DNA of 64,000 nucleotides from Episyrphus balteatus (GCF_945859705.1 NC_079136.1:80662867-80726866), one strand, 5' to 3'. Positions 1 through 12,615 are shown, counted from the stretch's first letter. Notes: generated by a model from the sequence alone, not told the origin. Numbers and translations are program-made.

Positions 1-4
1 AACC

Positions 5-841
5 CAGGGTTCCCAGGTTTTCAAAATAAAAATCCCCTTTTATTAACACCAAAACGTTCATTTTTCCCCTTTTTCGTAAAAAAAATCCCCTTTTTTCCAG
101 AAAAAAAATGCAAGTATTTATTTTTTTTTAATTTTTTTACTTACATCTTTTTTTAAACATATTAATTTTGTATTTAATTTATTCATAAAAATAAAAACTT
201 TATAAAAGACATAAGTAAATTAAAAAAAATTTACAAAAATGAAGCTCAAAATACATATTTCATTTTCAAACTCAAAACAGTCAAAATAAAATTTATGAAG
301 TATGGAACTACTTCATAAATTTAATTTTGAGGGTAAATCTAAAATATCAGTGCTAATTTAATAAAAAATGGATATTATTTTCTATATTTAATGTATTTTT
401 GTAAATCATAGAGTATTTATGCCGATTAAGGCAGGCTTTTTTAACAACGATGTCTTAAAAATGTATAAATATTTTTTTTACTTTTATTTATTTTACTGCC
501 GCGGCTGCTGGCTGAAAATTTCGTTTGATATACCCAAAAAAGTACAGATTCCCTTAATGAAATATTTTGAGGAGTGAATTAAAAAATGGAAGCACCCTAG
601 TTTTTAGTAGAGCTGTCAAATTAAAAAATCCACTAAGCGTGGAATACGATAGTTTATTTCGAAATTAAGTTTTATTTAAATTGATTCCATTGTTCAAAGA
701 TTGTGTCTAAAGTTTTTGTAAGTTTAAATTTTTCCCCTTTTAGATATTTTTTCCCCTTTTTTATCACCGTCCCCTATTTTATCCCTTTCGTCCAAGAAAA
801 TCGGCAAAAATGGTGATTTTCCCCTCAACCTGGGAACCCTG
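5..841. mobile_element. hAT-like non-autonomous element with 15-bp TIRs
   Basis: The ends are perfect 15-bp inverted repeats, CAGGGTTCCCAGGTT at 5-19 and its complement at 827-841. The right flank reads AACCAACC (842-849). The four bases visible before the left end are AACC, which equals the last half of that octamer, so an 8-bp target duplication cut by the window edge is consistent. CAGGG termini plus an 8-bp duplication are usual for the hAT superfamily. The interior is AT-rich with CCCCTTTT runs near both ends, and no transposase reading frame is visible. The superfamily is inferred from ends and flank only. Confidence 0.7.
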
Positions 842-989
842 AACCAACCCCTACCCCGCCAAGAGTATGATATGGCAGCCCATGAATATCGTTTTAGAAC
901 TTTCGCACACATGAGCAGATCACAGGGTTGCCATGGGCTATGAGAAGTTGGCACCCCCACAAAATATTTTTTTTTTTTCAAATCGACCT

Positions 990-1323
990 GGTTCGTTTGC
1001 CCAAGGTTAGCCCAGGATAGCTCACATTTTTTTTTTCGCTAGCCCTACCTTAGCCCTACCTAGTTAAAAAATAACAAAAAATAATTTTTTTTCATAAAGT
1101 GTACAAAATTTTAGTTTTGGGCTATGGTTCGTTTGCCCTACGTTAGCCCAGGATAGCCCGACTTTTTTTTTTTTTTCTTTAATCCATTAATTTTTCAAAT
1201 GATACAAAAACAAAAACTTTTTTTCAATAGTGAACCGAAAAAAATTTTGATATTTTTTCTGTGAAAAAATCGTTAGTTTAAAACCGTGGGTCGTTTGCCC
1301 AATATTACCTCAGGATAGCCCAA
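990..1323 (+). repeat. Long-period degenerate direct repeat (TCGTTTGCCC / CAGGATAGC motif)
   Basis: A block reading approximately GGTTCGTTTGCCC, a short variable stretch, then CAGGATAGC begins near 990, 1126 and 1288, so the spacing is about 136 and 162 bases. T-rich, poorly conserved spacers separate the blocks. Weaker echoes of the GTTTGCCC or GTTTGTCC part occur near 1636, 1817 and 2042. This looks like an old tandem repeat or a decayed transposon with repeated motifs; no coding function is visible. Confidence 0.5.
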
Positions 1324-2146
1324 CATTTTTTCGTTAGTCCACCCTTAGTTTAAAAATCATGACAGAAAAACTTATTTTAGTTTCACCACTTTAAAAATCA
1401 AATGTTGTTTTTTTTCAGTGTTTAAATTATCCTTCCTATCATACACCTTCTCTGAATTTTTCATGGTAATTCCAACAAATTTCTTCACTATTTTAGTTTT
1501 TTCTCTAAGTTCAAAAATTATATCGCAAAAACTATTTTCAAAATACATAGAAGTAAAATTTGTTTGTTTTACATTTCATTTCAATTAGTCAAGGTAAAAC
1601 TCCGTAAGCCGAAATTGTGACCAAACTAGTCTCCTTCGTTTGCCCAACTTTTGTCAAACAAATTTTATAGCCAATTCTTTTTCTTTAAGGAAATCACCCT
1701 TCGTTTAAAAAATGCTCAAAAAACAATATTATTATAGCAACAAAATATAGCACTCAAAATTTCATTTTTTTCTAAATCTCCCATATTTTTTTTTTTCAAA
1801 AATTCAAACGTCAAACGTTTGTCCACCTCGAGAAATGGATAAAAACAAAAAATTTTCATTTGTTCGGGCTGAGTACAAGAAATGGTCAAATACAAAATTT
1901 GTACACAATATTCAAAAGTTCACAAAATTCCCAATAAAAGTTACGCATACACCACAGTGTACTGAAAATTTCAAATTAATCTGAAATCCGAGAAAACTAC
2001 TTTTTCCAAAACTTATGTCGTTTTTTCATATACTAAAAATCGTTGTTTGTCCACCCTATGCTTAGGAGATATTCGAAATACAAAATTTCCATTGAAAAAT
2101 TCAAAATTCCCAAAAAAAAAATGTTCAACCCTTGTTTTATTATGTA
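1324..2146. other. AT-rich stretch without recognised gene
   Basis: Mostly A/T homopolymer-rich sequence with faint echoes of the GTTTGCCC motif. The short opposed reading frames at 2033-2254 and 2047-2235 overlap the edge of the next transposon and look like chance. Confidence 0.5.
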
Positions 2147-3522
2147 GGGGAGAGTGGGGCACATTTGAACACTTTTTGCTTTCGCCACTGCGTGAACGAA
2201 ATATGTTCGTTTTCTTGATCTGTAAAGTTTACTAACATTGAACTTCGATTTCAAAGAACATTTGGTTAGTTAAACAAATTATTTATATTGAATTTTTACC
2301 AATATAGGCTCTTATGTTCAAAAGTGCCCCATGTATGGGGCAGTTTTGAACATGGAAGGGGCACTTTTGAACAGCAGTATTAGTTTCGTTGTAATGAATA
2401 AACAATACTTAACTTTTTATTAGTTTTTTAATAAGAACATACAAAAACTCAAAATTGATTATTATATCATATTCAATTAACCAACAAATAATAAAGACTC
2501 AGAAAAAATAACACTAAAATTTAAACTATAGTTATCACATCAGTTTATCACATTTATAAGTTCAAAAGAAAAACAAAAAATAAGAAAAATTCATTTAAAA
2601 CATATCTTAGAAAAATGGTACCTATCCATACTACATTTATGCTTCTCAGAGTAAAATAGATTTTATTTTGTGATCAACCTATATTTCTAGACATTAAATC
2701 CAAATGTTAATATTGCGGATGTTCTTCATGTACCATCAGGAGCATTAATTGGTGTAGGTAGCTTAATTTCTATAACGCTTAAGCGGTATATAATCGAGTT
2801 CTCATCGAGATCAGTCTAGCAGAACTTGAAGAATTCAGGCATTTTTTTAAATCTTCAATTATGTTGTACATATTTCCATTTTTTCTTAATTTTGCCCACA
2901 AATGCTAGTTTCATTATTTTTTTTATAAGAACATTACGATTTATTAAATAAAACACATTCAAGTGTCCTTAAAATGTCTGATACAAACTGCTCGGGGCGG
3001 TTTTGAACATGTTCAAAAGTGCCCCACCATACTTGTTCAAAACTGCCCCAACTGTGTCAACGACATAAAATGTTGAATAAATATTTAACATTAATATATT
3101 TATTCAAAAATATACCGTCATTTAGTTTAAAATTCATTAAACATTAACAAAAATTGTATTGCGTTTTGAAATCACGTACCCATTTTTTTTTTAAACTCTT
3201 ACAACTAAAAAATTTAATTTATTACCTTCTTTGTTTTGCTTCTTTAAGTTCATATTAAATTAAAAACGCATCTTTATATTTTAGAAAATTATTTATTTTT
3301 GGCCTATATATTTCGAGGTCTTACTTGCAAAACCACTATAAAAATCACCTTCCCCCTATAAATCTGAAATTCAGCTGAGATAACGATGGAAAGTCATTGA
3401 CGTTTATGGATATCGTGTTGACGGGCTCAAATATCGACATATTTCTAAAAAAGATTGATATACTAAAATTTTATATGCAGTGTTCAAATATGCCCCGTGT
3501 TCAAAAGTGCCCCACTCTCCCC
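2147..3522. mobile_element. TA-flanked TIR element with internally repeated end motif
   Basis: The left end GGGGAGAGTGGGGCAC at 2147 is mirrored at the right end (to 3522), and the similarity continues into TTTGAACAC with one mismatch. Both ends abut TA (2145-2146 and 3523-3524), as expected for a Tc1/mariner-type TA duplication. The terminal motif GGGGCA-TTTTGAAC recurs inside in both orientations, at 2316-2330, 2337-2353, 2358-2374, 2994-3010, 3011-3025 and 3034-3048. No transposase frame is present, so the copy is non-autonomous. The superfamily is uncertain; only the TA flank points to Tc1/mariner. Confidence 0.7.
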
Positions 3523-3524
3523 TA

Positions 3525-4098
3525 GGTATAACTTCACATTCAAGAAATTTTTTGACAAGTTCAATATATCTGGTGACTTTCTTGAAGTCGATCCATAAAA
3601 TTGAATTTAAAAACTTGAATATTCAGGATTTTTAAAAATTTCACATTTTAGTAGGGTAAACTCAGGTGAATTTAGAAAAAAGTCAAAAAGCTATTTCTTT
3701 AACAAAAAGTGGTAGAAAAAAATTTAGACTGCAGTCGATAGATATTGTTAAGATATAAAAGTCACATATACAAACAAAAAATGTAAAAAATCTGAAACTC
3801 AAGATATGGACGTTTAAAGGTCAAAATAGTGAAATTTGATGTTTGAGAAATAATTCACCAAAAATCAGCATGAAAGGAATTTGAAATGGTGTATATATAG
3901 AAAATATAAAAAATAAAATAACTTTACCTACATGTATCTGTCAAATTTTTGATTTTACTTAGTTCTTGGATCCTGTGTTATTTAAAATAACTACAGATTT
4001 TTACATTTCAATACAATGAAAAAAAAAACGAAGTACGAAAATATTTTTCTGGCAACCTAATACGTTTTGTAGGACATATTGAATATATTAAAACTGCA
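3525..4098. other. AT-rich spacer, nothing recognised
   Basis: No reading frame of note, no repeat pairing and no RNA gene seen between the two TIR elements. Confidence 0.4.
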
Positions 4099-4100
4099 TA

Positions 4101-5516
4101 CCGTCGGTATGCTGCCAAAACGCACTAAGTCATATTTTAAGGATTTTTAGATTTAAATGCAAAACGGTTCAGAATGATGATATCGATCTAGTAAAATACA
4201 ACACTAAGAAATATTTGGCGTACTTTATGAATTATTTGAGGTATATTTTTGCACGAAGTCAGAAAAAATAACTTTAATACAGGCACTACGCACTAAGTTG
4301 ACTTAGTGCTTTTTACCTGTAATGCAAGAAAAATTAAATCAGTACCAGTTTATAGCAAGAGAAAGCATTAATGAGACTTAGTGCATTTTTCCTGTCTTCA
4401 AAACAACATTTTTAAATTTGAAAAATGACTTACAAAGTATCTTGTGAGGTAAATGTAAGAAAAAAGCGGTCAAATGTAAATAGATTAATACAAATTGTAA
4501 GTTTATCAGCGAGTAAAGACGACTTGAATTTTCTATATGAATCTTAATAACCTTTTAAAAATGAATTAGAATTCTCGTTCTTAACTGGCTTCAAATTAAA
4601 TGTTTTCGATACGAAAAAAATAAAACGGGAATACTTCAAACTTAATATGAATTTGACCACAATTTTCGAAACTTGAACGTTTTTAAGAATTTTCGAAGAG
4701 GGAGAAACCCTGTTCCTAATTATCTGCCGGTAAAAAAATGGCCAAGACTGTACAGGGTACACCGAACCTCTTAAATTAGCACAACTAGGAGAAAGACCTG
4801 ATTGATATATGAGGTGTTCAGAGTAATAATGGGTTAAGTCCATTTGAAATTTGTGCATTGTTTTGAACTTTGAAAAGCCTTTTCTCAAGAACTAAAGGAA
4901 CTTTTGAAATAAAGGTTTCCAAGATTTCTTTCTAGTATATTATTTTATATAGAACAAAACCCTTAATTTTAAAGACCTTTAAAAATCTGACTTATGTATA
5001 GAGAAGTGGACTTCACAATTTATTATTCTGAACGCCTCATTTGTAAGAAAGGTGTTATTCCTGAAATTTTTCATCCTTGGTTTTCATCATTACCATCACA
5101 ATGTTAGACAAAAGATTTCCTTCCAGAACTAGATGTATTAATTCTTCTACGTTGTAAAATTTCTGATTTAAATAGGTATAATTGAGATTTTGTCTTTACT
5201 TTTGTGCTATAATGTTGTTTCCTTTAACTTCATATGCCAGAAAAGTATTCATTACGAACAAATAATTGCAAATCATTACAGGTAAAAGGCACTAAGTCAT
5301 GGCTTTTTCTACTTTTGTTCACATAATTATCATTTTTGTTATTCAAACACCAAAAAAGTTTTTGGAAACTAATGTCAAAATGTTGAGTTTGTGTTTAAAG
5401 TGATTATCTGACAAATAACAGTTAACATTGAATTTTCACAAGAGAAATAATCTTAAAAATCGATTTACTCAAAACTATGTTTTTTGACTTAGTGCATTTT
5501 GGCTGCATAGCAACGA
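4101..5516. mobile_element. TIR element with CACTAAGTCA end motif
   Basis: The left end (from about 4101) carries GCTGCCAAAACGCACTAAGT, and the right end (to about 5516) is its imperfect complement with ATGCACTAAGTCA. TA lies beside both inferred ends (4099-4100 and 5517-5518). The CACTAAGT motif recurs inside in both orientations, near 4288-4312, 4376 and 5290, often next to ACAGGTAAAA. The layout matches the element at 2147-3522, although the sequences differ. It contains the smaller MITE at 4810-5039. The exact termini are uncertain because the outermost bases have diverged. Confidence 0.55.
4810..5039. mobile_element. Short MITE (copy 1) with TGAGGCGTTCAGAATAATAA ends
   Basis: The left end TGAGGTGTTCAGAGTAATAA and right end TTATTATTCTGAACGCCTCA are complementary with two mismatches. 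A second copy lies at 48488-49428, interrupted by another element, and its interior (AAGTGGACTT, AAACCCTTAA, AAGGAACTTT) matches this copy throughout. The second copy is flanked by TAA on both sides; the flanks here have diverged. The reading frame at 4544-4888 crosses the left end and is not a gene. Confidence 0.75.
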
Positions 5517-5518
5517 TA

Positions 5519-7444
5519 CCTTGTTTTTCAAATTACCCCCAAAATCTAGATTAAGGGACAAAAAACAATTTTTTAGACCTTTAGACTTTTCAAATACTCT
5601 GGCTTCGTCAATTTTTAACCGATTTCTATAAAATCTACACCCAATGTGGTCCTTGGACGTAATAAAAAAATATTTTCCAAAAGCACAAGTATCTACTCCT
5701 CTGCTTAGATCTAAAAAAAATCTGAAATTGACCGAAAAATGATTGAGTCAAAACCGTTGTCATCTGAATACTTTGAAAAACGGTTTTTTGATGATAACTT
5801 GAAATTTTGAGGGACTATGAAAAATTTCAAGTTACGTAATATGATGTACTCAGTATAATACCTACAACCTCTGGTAGGTCGATTCCAAAGTTATTAACAT
5901 GATTTTTATTTTGTTACACAGTGTTATGAGAGTTCCTACAAAAAACAATAAACTTAATAAATAAAGACATAATTTTAATTAAAAAATGTTTTTCATTGGT
6001 TTTTAAGACAGTCAAGAACTTAATTCTATTCTTGAATTGATTAATTGAAGCAACTTAGTCAAGTTCTATTTCCAGATATGATAAGTTTTTGTTTGGATTT
6101 ATGTACCCTTCGTACTTGACATGAATTGTTCACATAAGGTACTGTTTTATTAATACTTATCTTCTTTAAACTATATTTTATAATTTCTACGAGGGGCGTT
6201 AGGATGATGCACACGAATTTTGTTGGGTTCAAAAAGTGTTAAACGAAAATGTCCCATGAAAGAATACAAAAAAAAAAAAAAAAACATAAAGTAATGGCAA
6301 AAATGTCATATGAAATTTTTTTGTTGAAAGCTCCTCCATTCTTTTCAACAACTTTATCTTCAAAAAAAAAAATAAGTTAATAGAAGCAACATTTTCATGC
6401 AAATATTAAATTCTCTGAATTTTCTTTTGGACTAGCTTGCCTCACCCCTCACATAGGGTTGAAGGTAATAGAGGCAAATGGATTCATCCTATCTAGATAT
6501 AACTATAGATACATACATTTGCTTAAACTTGGATAAAAATGTTCAAATTCCGGATAAACGAAATAGGTTCGGTTCGGATTCCGATTCGGTGATACATGTA
6601 TGAATTGTTATGGATGTTCTCTGATTTTTCCGGAAAGATGGAAAATATGTGAAAACTGGGACTGCGAGCCTGTCATATTTCCGGTTTTGGTAAAAAAAAA
6701 GAATATTCTGCACTGCACTAGCTATAGTAGATACGTTTGATTTAAGGGTTTCGTATCGGAGAGTATGTATGTAGATGTAGATCTATGTCAAAAATGTTCT
6801 TTTGTGTTTCAGATTTTTCATATTTATTTTTTTTTTCAACTCGTTTTCCCGTTCACAAGGATATCCAAATACGTTTTGAAAGAAAAGTCATGTGGGATAC
6901 AAGCAGCATTTGAATTCAATCTGATACACATCAGCTCGTTCCATTCGCTGATGAGTAATCGAGCACACTTCCAATTCTGATATTGGAATTCGAGGCTGGA
7001 TGTTTTTTTTGTGTGTGTGTGTTTTTTTTTTCAAGTTTATGTGTAGATTCAGTTATATGCAGAACAGATAAAAATATATTAAGGAAATTGAAAATGTAAC
7101 CCATGCTTTAGTTTTTAATTGCATATTAGCGATAACAGCTGTTACTTATGCACAAGATTATTTCCGGAAACGAAATCACAAACTATTTCGTTGTAGACAA
7201 ATTAAAAAATTGGGTATCCTAGATATCCAGAACTGTAGAAACATATTTGTTTTGGATTCTAATGTAGATTCGCAATATTTTCCTTTCGAAGATTATCAGC
7301 TGATTCATGCAATTTAAGCTGGAAAACTCTAGGTACTAATAATGTACCTTATAAGTATATAGATTCGGAGGAAAATGCAATTTGCTTTCTTTAATCGACC
7401 TCAGGTGGTCTTAACCGGAACAGCTTGTTAAATTTAACTTTCAG
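5519..7444. other. AT-rich stretch without recognised gene
   Basis: Holds an A-run at about 6270-6285, a short GT microsatellite at about 7011-7021 and no convincing coding exon. The frame at 6765-6980 has low-complexity F/S-rich content and no splice or promoter support. Confidence 0.4.
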
Positions 7445-7529
7445 ATATTTTATCTTTGTTTTCGCTGAAGTTGCGCAAGATTGGTTGTGGTACAATACAT
7501 GGCTGAGCAACCTCATCATCACCAACTAT
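7445..7529 (+). CDS. Candidate internal exon, protein not recognised
   Basis: A pyrimidine-rich tract ending TTTAACTTTCAG (to 7444) precedes an 85-nt stretch followed by GTAGGT at 7530. In the frame that skips one base the stretch is open for 28 codons and reads FIFVFAEVAQDWLWYNTWLS followed by NLIITNY, which is not low-complexity like its surroundings. Both splice signals fit the consensus. I recognise no protein family and find no matching exons nearby, so this could be chance in a long AT-rich region. Confidence 0.2.
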
Positions 7530-10500
7530 GTAGGTATTGTTTTATAGAATAAAATTGGACATCTTATCAAGTCCTCCAGATTTCTTACGATGTATTGGAT
7601 TTTCTCAGGAGTACCTACTAAGTAGACCCGGAGACGTTTTGTGGTTATCCTTTTTCAGAATATCGACAATAAATTTATGTATGTAAGTTTTCATTTGATA
7701 TTGAAATATGTAGCAATTAGCAAGTAATAAATCAAATACAAGTAGAATAATTTGAATGGACTGCGTACAATGGTAAGAGTTTTGAGTTACCGAAAGGAAG
7801 GTTTAAGACTTTGTCATCTCAATGCAGAAAGTTTATTAATTGATAGTTTAAATAAATCTGCAAAGGGAATGGAATTATGGGATTATTTATGAAATATTGG
7901 TGTATGTAGAAAAAGTTCGTTACAGTGCCAAAATCCGCTTCTGTAGTAAAAAAATAAAATGCATGACTGGGTGGCACGAACTTTCGCTAAGGGTTAAAGT
8001 TGCTTAAATGTTTAAGAGTTTTTAAATAGAATTTAGAAATCAGCTTATTAATTCCCAAATTGACGCCCCTGATCCATTAGCTTGTATTGGTATAAATTAT
8101 CCGTGTGGATCTCACCTCCTACGAAGATTTGAACCTTTGCATATCGACTTTCATTGAACAAACTATGGTATTAATGAGCCTCTTAGTCGCATGAGTAAAC
8201 TTTTTAACTTGAACCATTCATCCTTAGACTTTTATTTGACGAAAATGGGTTTAAAAACATTGTTTCGAACCAGTGCTCCACAATCGTGACTGTTAATCAA
8301 TGTTTTAAATAAATTATACATGTTGGATTTTTTGTACTTATAATTTTATAACTTGTAAATTTGTTCGTAATTATTTTGTTTTATATTGTGCATGTGGGAG
8401 GTTGTATTTTTTGTCTACTAACCACTAACATGCACTTATGATGAGCCTCTGATTGTAGTTAAAAGTTTGTTCTAAGCTTACTACATCAAAGAATCTGAAG
8501 TGAAAAAAAAAAAAAAAAAGAAAATTTGTGTGAACCAAAAAAATTTGTTTTAGAAAGGTAAAAACCAACATCTGAATACAAATTGAGCTCCAAAACAAGT
8601 ATGCAATTTGTTTTCTTTTGTTAAGATGCATTTTTAGAAAAAAAAAAATTAAAAATGGTTAGAGCCGTTTCTTAAAGAACTGATTCTTTTAGGTAAATGA
8701 TTTTTTAATTGATTAGGATGATTGATGATTTTTCGAAAAGTTGAATTTTCAAATTTTTTTTTTTTAAATTCAAAAATTATATTTTTTCAACATTTTATTA
8801 TTCGTTGAAATTGAATAAGTTTTTGGGCAGAAAATCAGATTTGAAAAAAAAGGTTCTATGGCAGATACCGTTCATACCTAATGATTTTCGAACAAAAATT
8901 TTTCCACGAAAAGATAGACCTTGCTTAAAAACTATTAGATACATATATTTGAATTATTACAAAATCGTTAGAGGCGTTTTTTGAGAAATTAAAATATTCC
9001 AAAATTTTTATAATATGACAGTTGCCGTTATTTTTGGTCAAAAAAAAATTAATTCCAAAAACCCACACACACACACACTTTGTTGAAGACAGTCAATAAC
9101 CAGCAAACAGAGATCTGAATCATCACCGAAATCCGACAATTAGTTAATGTGTTTCATTCTCTTAATCAACACCTCATGGTTATTATCATAATAGACTATT
9201 TAATAGCATTGAACCATACAACGAAGAAATGCAATCCAGCAGTGATTTTATTTGCATTTGAGTCTCATTTGATTGTTAACTTTTTATCAATTCCTTTTGA
9301 CTGCGCATTTATCGTCCAGATCCATCAGTAATTGAATTGTAAAAGATTTTTAAATAGCGACATATCATTAAGTACAAGAAATTTTCTTTCCCTCATTGCC
9401 TAAATCAAATGCCAACGATTATGCTAGAATTCACAAAATGCATTTGAGTGCAAGGAAAATTTGCGCAGCAAGTTAAAACACATTTTTCTCTAAACGCCAA
9501 GACATGACTTGACTATGGCTGGTGACAGCAGCAACGAGGAGGACGACGACAAACAACGACTTTGAACAGGGACAAGAACAGGGAATTAAATGCGACCGGG
9601 AAAGACCGTGGCGGTGGTGTTGGTAGTGGGTTGAAAAGTGCAAACTTTTCGATTAACAAATTGAAAATGCCTGAAGCAGATGCTGTGTGCCATGTTACCT
9701 GGAAGTGCAGGAATATGTACAACATGGAAAAGTGCCAGATTTCTGTCATTTTCCTTGGAGTGAAGTAAAATTTTCCACCAAGTACCTACCTATACCAACT
9801 GTACTCTGATGCAAAATCCATTTACGTGGAAATTTATTCCGTTTGTCGCGTAAATAATTTTTTGAAAAGACGAATATACGAAAGGACATAATGCATCACA
9901 TTGCACAACTGAGTGGCAATGTTTAAGCACACTTCAGTCAATTTTTTTTTTTTTTTCAAATTTGTACTTAAACATGAACAAGTTCGAGTTTGTCGTAGAA
10001 GATATTTTAGCTTATTTTTTAAAAAGTGGTTAAGACGAGTGTGTGAATCCAGGCAATAGAAAAGTGTTAAGTGGGTTCCTAAACATATAGCTATCAACTG
10101 AAGCAGCAAACACCTACTTGATCCATTTGAGTTATACTACAAGAGTTAAAAGTGATGTGGTGAGAAAAAATCTCAATACTTGCATAGATATGCACTATGC
10201 AGAAATGAATATTTTTTGACATCACAAAAATGTTGAGTTTTTTTTTTTTATAAAAAAAAATATTTAAGGAAGGTGTTTTGTACTTGACACTTATATACAA
10301 ATTTTATCTATTTCCAGTCGAAATAAAAATTTAATGTGAATATTTCAAGAGTCATTTGAAGGCGATATTACTACGACTGAAGGTTTTTGAGCACTTAGGA
10401 TTTTTTGATGCAGAAATTTTCCTTCACGAGTGAAAATTGGAATTGATCTTTTAAAGAGAAAAAAAATTCTGGGCCGTCGAACATCAGTCGAAAATTTTCC

Positions 10501-10619
10501 GAATGCCGAACCACCAACGACCAACCGCTTGCCAAAGCACAGCCGAACGCTTAGTAAAAATGAAAAACGAGTTTAGGAGCATCACCATGGTTGTTAAAAA
10601 TCATTTTATTTTTAATGTA
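7530..10619. other. AT-rich stretch without recognised gene
   Basis: Contains poly-A/T runs (for example 8502-8520), an (AC)n tract at about 9064-9079 and a GC-richer pocket near 9515-9640. That pocket has a 16-codon ATG frame (9515) that stops quickly. Near 7954-7995 is one copy of a dispersed motif related to the TCGCACGTACTT copies at about 27365 and 46430. No gene can be supported. Confidence 0.4.
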
Positions 10620-11236
10620 TTTCCTTTCCATTACAAATTAAAAAAAAAAAAATGTAGGTATCTATTGCAAATAAAAAAAATTGCATTAAGAAAAAAATAT
10701 TTGCAACAACTGATTTACATTAAAAAAAAAAATTTACTGCAAGTTGCAACTACTGAAAAATATTTTGCATTAAAAAAAAATTTTTCTGCAAATGAAAAAA
10801 TTTTGCATTGAAAATAAAGTATTTAATATAAATAAAAATAATTTGCATTGAAAAAAAAAATTTTCTGCATTGAAAAAAAAAAAAAATTCAATGCAAAATG
10901 TGTGCATTAAATATTTTTTTTTTTTTAATACTCGTCGAATTTCTTACAAATTTGGCTTCTTGACCTTATATTATCTTCAATATTATAGTTGAAAAAGTTT
11001 ATGTATGGTCAAGTAGGCAAATTTGTAAGAAATTCGACGAGTATTAAAAAAAAATATTTGATGCACACATTTTGCATTGAATTTTTTTTTTTTTAATGCA
11101 GAAAATTTTATTATTTGCAGTAATTTTTTTTTTCTATGCGAAATATTTTTACTTGCAATAAAAATTTTAATTTCAATGCAAATTTTTTTCATTTGCAATA
11201 AAATGTTGTTTTTAATGCAAATATTTTTCAAAAGTG
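10620..11236. repeat. Fold-back element of A-rich TGCATT repeats
   Basis: The centre is an inverted repeat. AATACTCGTCGAATTTCTTA lies in the left arm (about 10927-10946), and its complement lies in the right arm (about 11026-11045), continuing through CAAATTTG and the flanking TGTGTGCAT / ATGCACACA. Outside these, degenerate tandem repeats of TTGCATTAAAAAAA (left, plus sense) and their complement (right) extend to about 10620 and 11236, so the whole segment can fold on itself. The A/K-rich reading frames here are artefacts of the repeat. This is probably a fold-back transposon or MITE derivative. Confidence 0.65.
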
Positions 11237-11941
11237 TACAAGGCCAAAGAGCTCATATTTGGTGAGTACATTCTAGAGGTGTCAAGCAATCGATTTTTCG
11301 GAGTATAAAATCAAAAAAACAGAATTTTGATTTTTTTCGTCTATTTAAATTCCATCCATTCCAAAATAAATTGGCTGTCAGCCTAGGTTGTACTCACATC
11401 TTTTAATTTTTTTGTTTTTGTATCAAAAAGTCTTAATATAATATTTTCAACAACCAACCCAAAACTAATGAGTGTTGGTAGATATAGATATCTAACATAT
11501 TCAGATTGTATAACAAAATTAATTGCATTTGCATTGTATTCATTCAGCCAGCACCAGTTCTTATACCAAAACTAGCAGTCCAGTAAATAATATTCGAGGA
11601 ATAGCCAGCAGTTTAATGCACTATTAAATCGTTTTTTTTTTTTAACTTGTCAGTGCATATTTGAATTGTTTTATTCATTCGTACGAAAAGAAAACGTCTC
11701 CAGCAGATCACGTCAACGTCACATGAAAATTCGTTTCAATCTTCATTTTGTGCAGCACGAGGTATATGATGCAACATGCGAGTATCATTCGACGCTTGCA
11801 TACTGCTTCGTTTGCATAACTCTTTTAGTGACTAGTCTCAACTGAAAACAATTTATATATTCTCTTGGTGAAATGGAATGGATATAAGCACATGATACAC
11901 TCAAAAAAACAAAATTGATTTTGCTGAGTGAACTAAATCAC

Positions 11942-12184
11942 AATATTCGTCGGCCAAGGATGTAAACCTCGCAATCCTCTTTTAAAAAAAAATTATTTTT
12001 GAAAATTTCTGAAGTAGGCATCTGAATTATTTAATCCTGGTTTAAAACTAATGCAATACAAATTACAATATTAGACATAACAAGTAAGTAAGTGAAAGTA
12101 AGTTTGGTATTAGAATTTACTGATGTCCTGAAAAATTTACAAAAATAGATCTACGAGGTTTGCATCCTCAGCCGAGATATTATG
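11942..12184. repeat. Short fold-back with GGATGTAAACCTCG arms
   Basis: The left arm (11942-11972) reads AATATTCGTCGGCCAAGGAT then GTAAACCTCG. The right arm (about 12154-12184) is its imperfect complement (CGAGGTTTGCATCC, CAGCCGAGATATT). The region between is AT-rich. No target duplication is clear, so this may be a MITE remnant. Confidence 0.45.
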
Positions 12185-12290
12185 TTGGTCTAAAATTCTA
12201 TTATACAACATAATATTTAAAAATAGCACCTCCAAAAAAGATCAAATGTTTCATTTAGGTATAACAGAATCCAAGAATCTATATTAATAT

Positions 12291-12615
12291 TTTAGGTGAA
12301 AGAGTGTTTTTTTTTTTTGCGAATTAAGGGTATTCCGCGATAAGTCCGATAAAATCAGTGGTATAAATGGTACCTAAAGACATTTATTAAAAATGTTGTC
12401 TTTCCCATGGGAATGACGAATAAAATAAGTTTATACATTTTTTTCATGTGAAAGGGTGTTTTTTTAGGTGTTGGGAAAATGTGGGTGTATTGAACAAAGT
12501 AAGTAATAAAAATAATAATGGTACCCTATTGAAATTCAGCAATTATGTTTATGTATTTTGAGATTAGAAACAGATTTTACTGTCTCTTCGAAAAAAAAAA
12601 CACCCTTTCACTTAA
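12291..12615. mobile_element. Small TIR element with GTGAAAGGGTGTTTTTTT ends
   Basis: The left end TTTAGGTGAAAGAGTG followed by a T-run (12291-12318) is complementary to the right end, an A-run followed by CACCCTTTCACTTAAA (about 12588-12615). The same motif appears once more inside (GTGAAAGGGTGTTTTTTTAG, about 12448). A TTA trinucleotide lies at both ends but may belong to the TIR. It is non-coding. Confidence 0.5.

Noticed and set aside
724..981. 85-codon minus-strand frame
   Set aside because: It crosses the right end of the hAT-like element and is low-complexity at its C-terminus.
8080..8210. tRNA-like sequence on the minus strand (GGTTCAAATCT near 8130)
   Set aside because: Only a box B-like match; no convincing box A or stems.
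9513..9768. Opposed frames in the GC-richer pocket
   Set aside because: Open in both directions, with no splice or family support.
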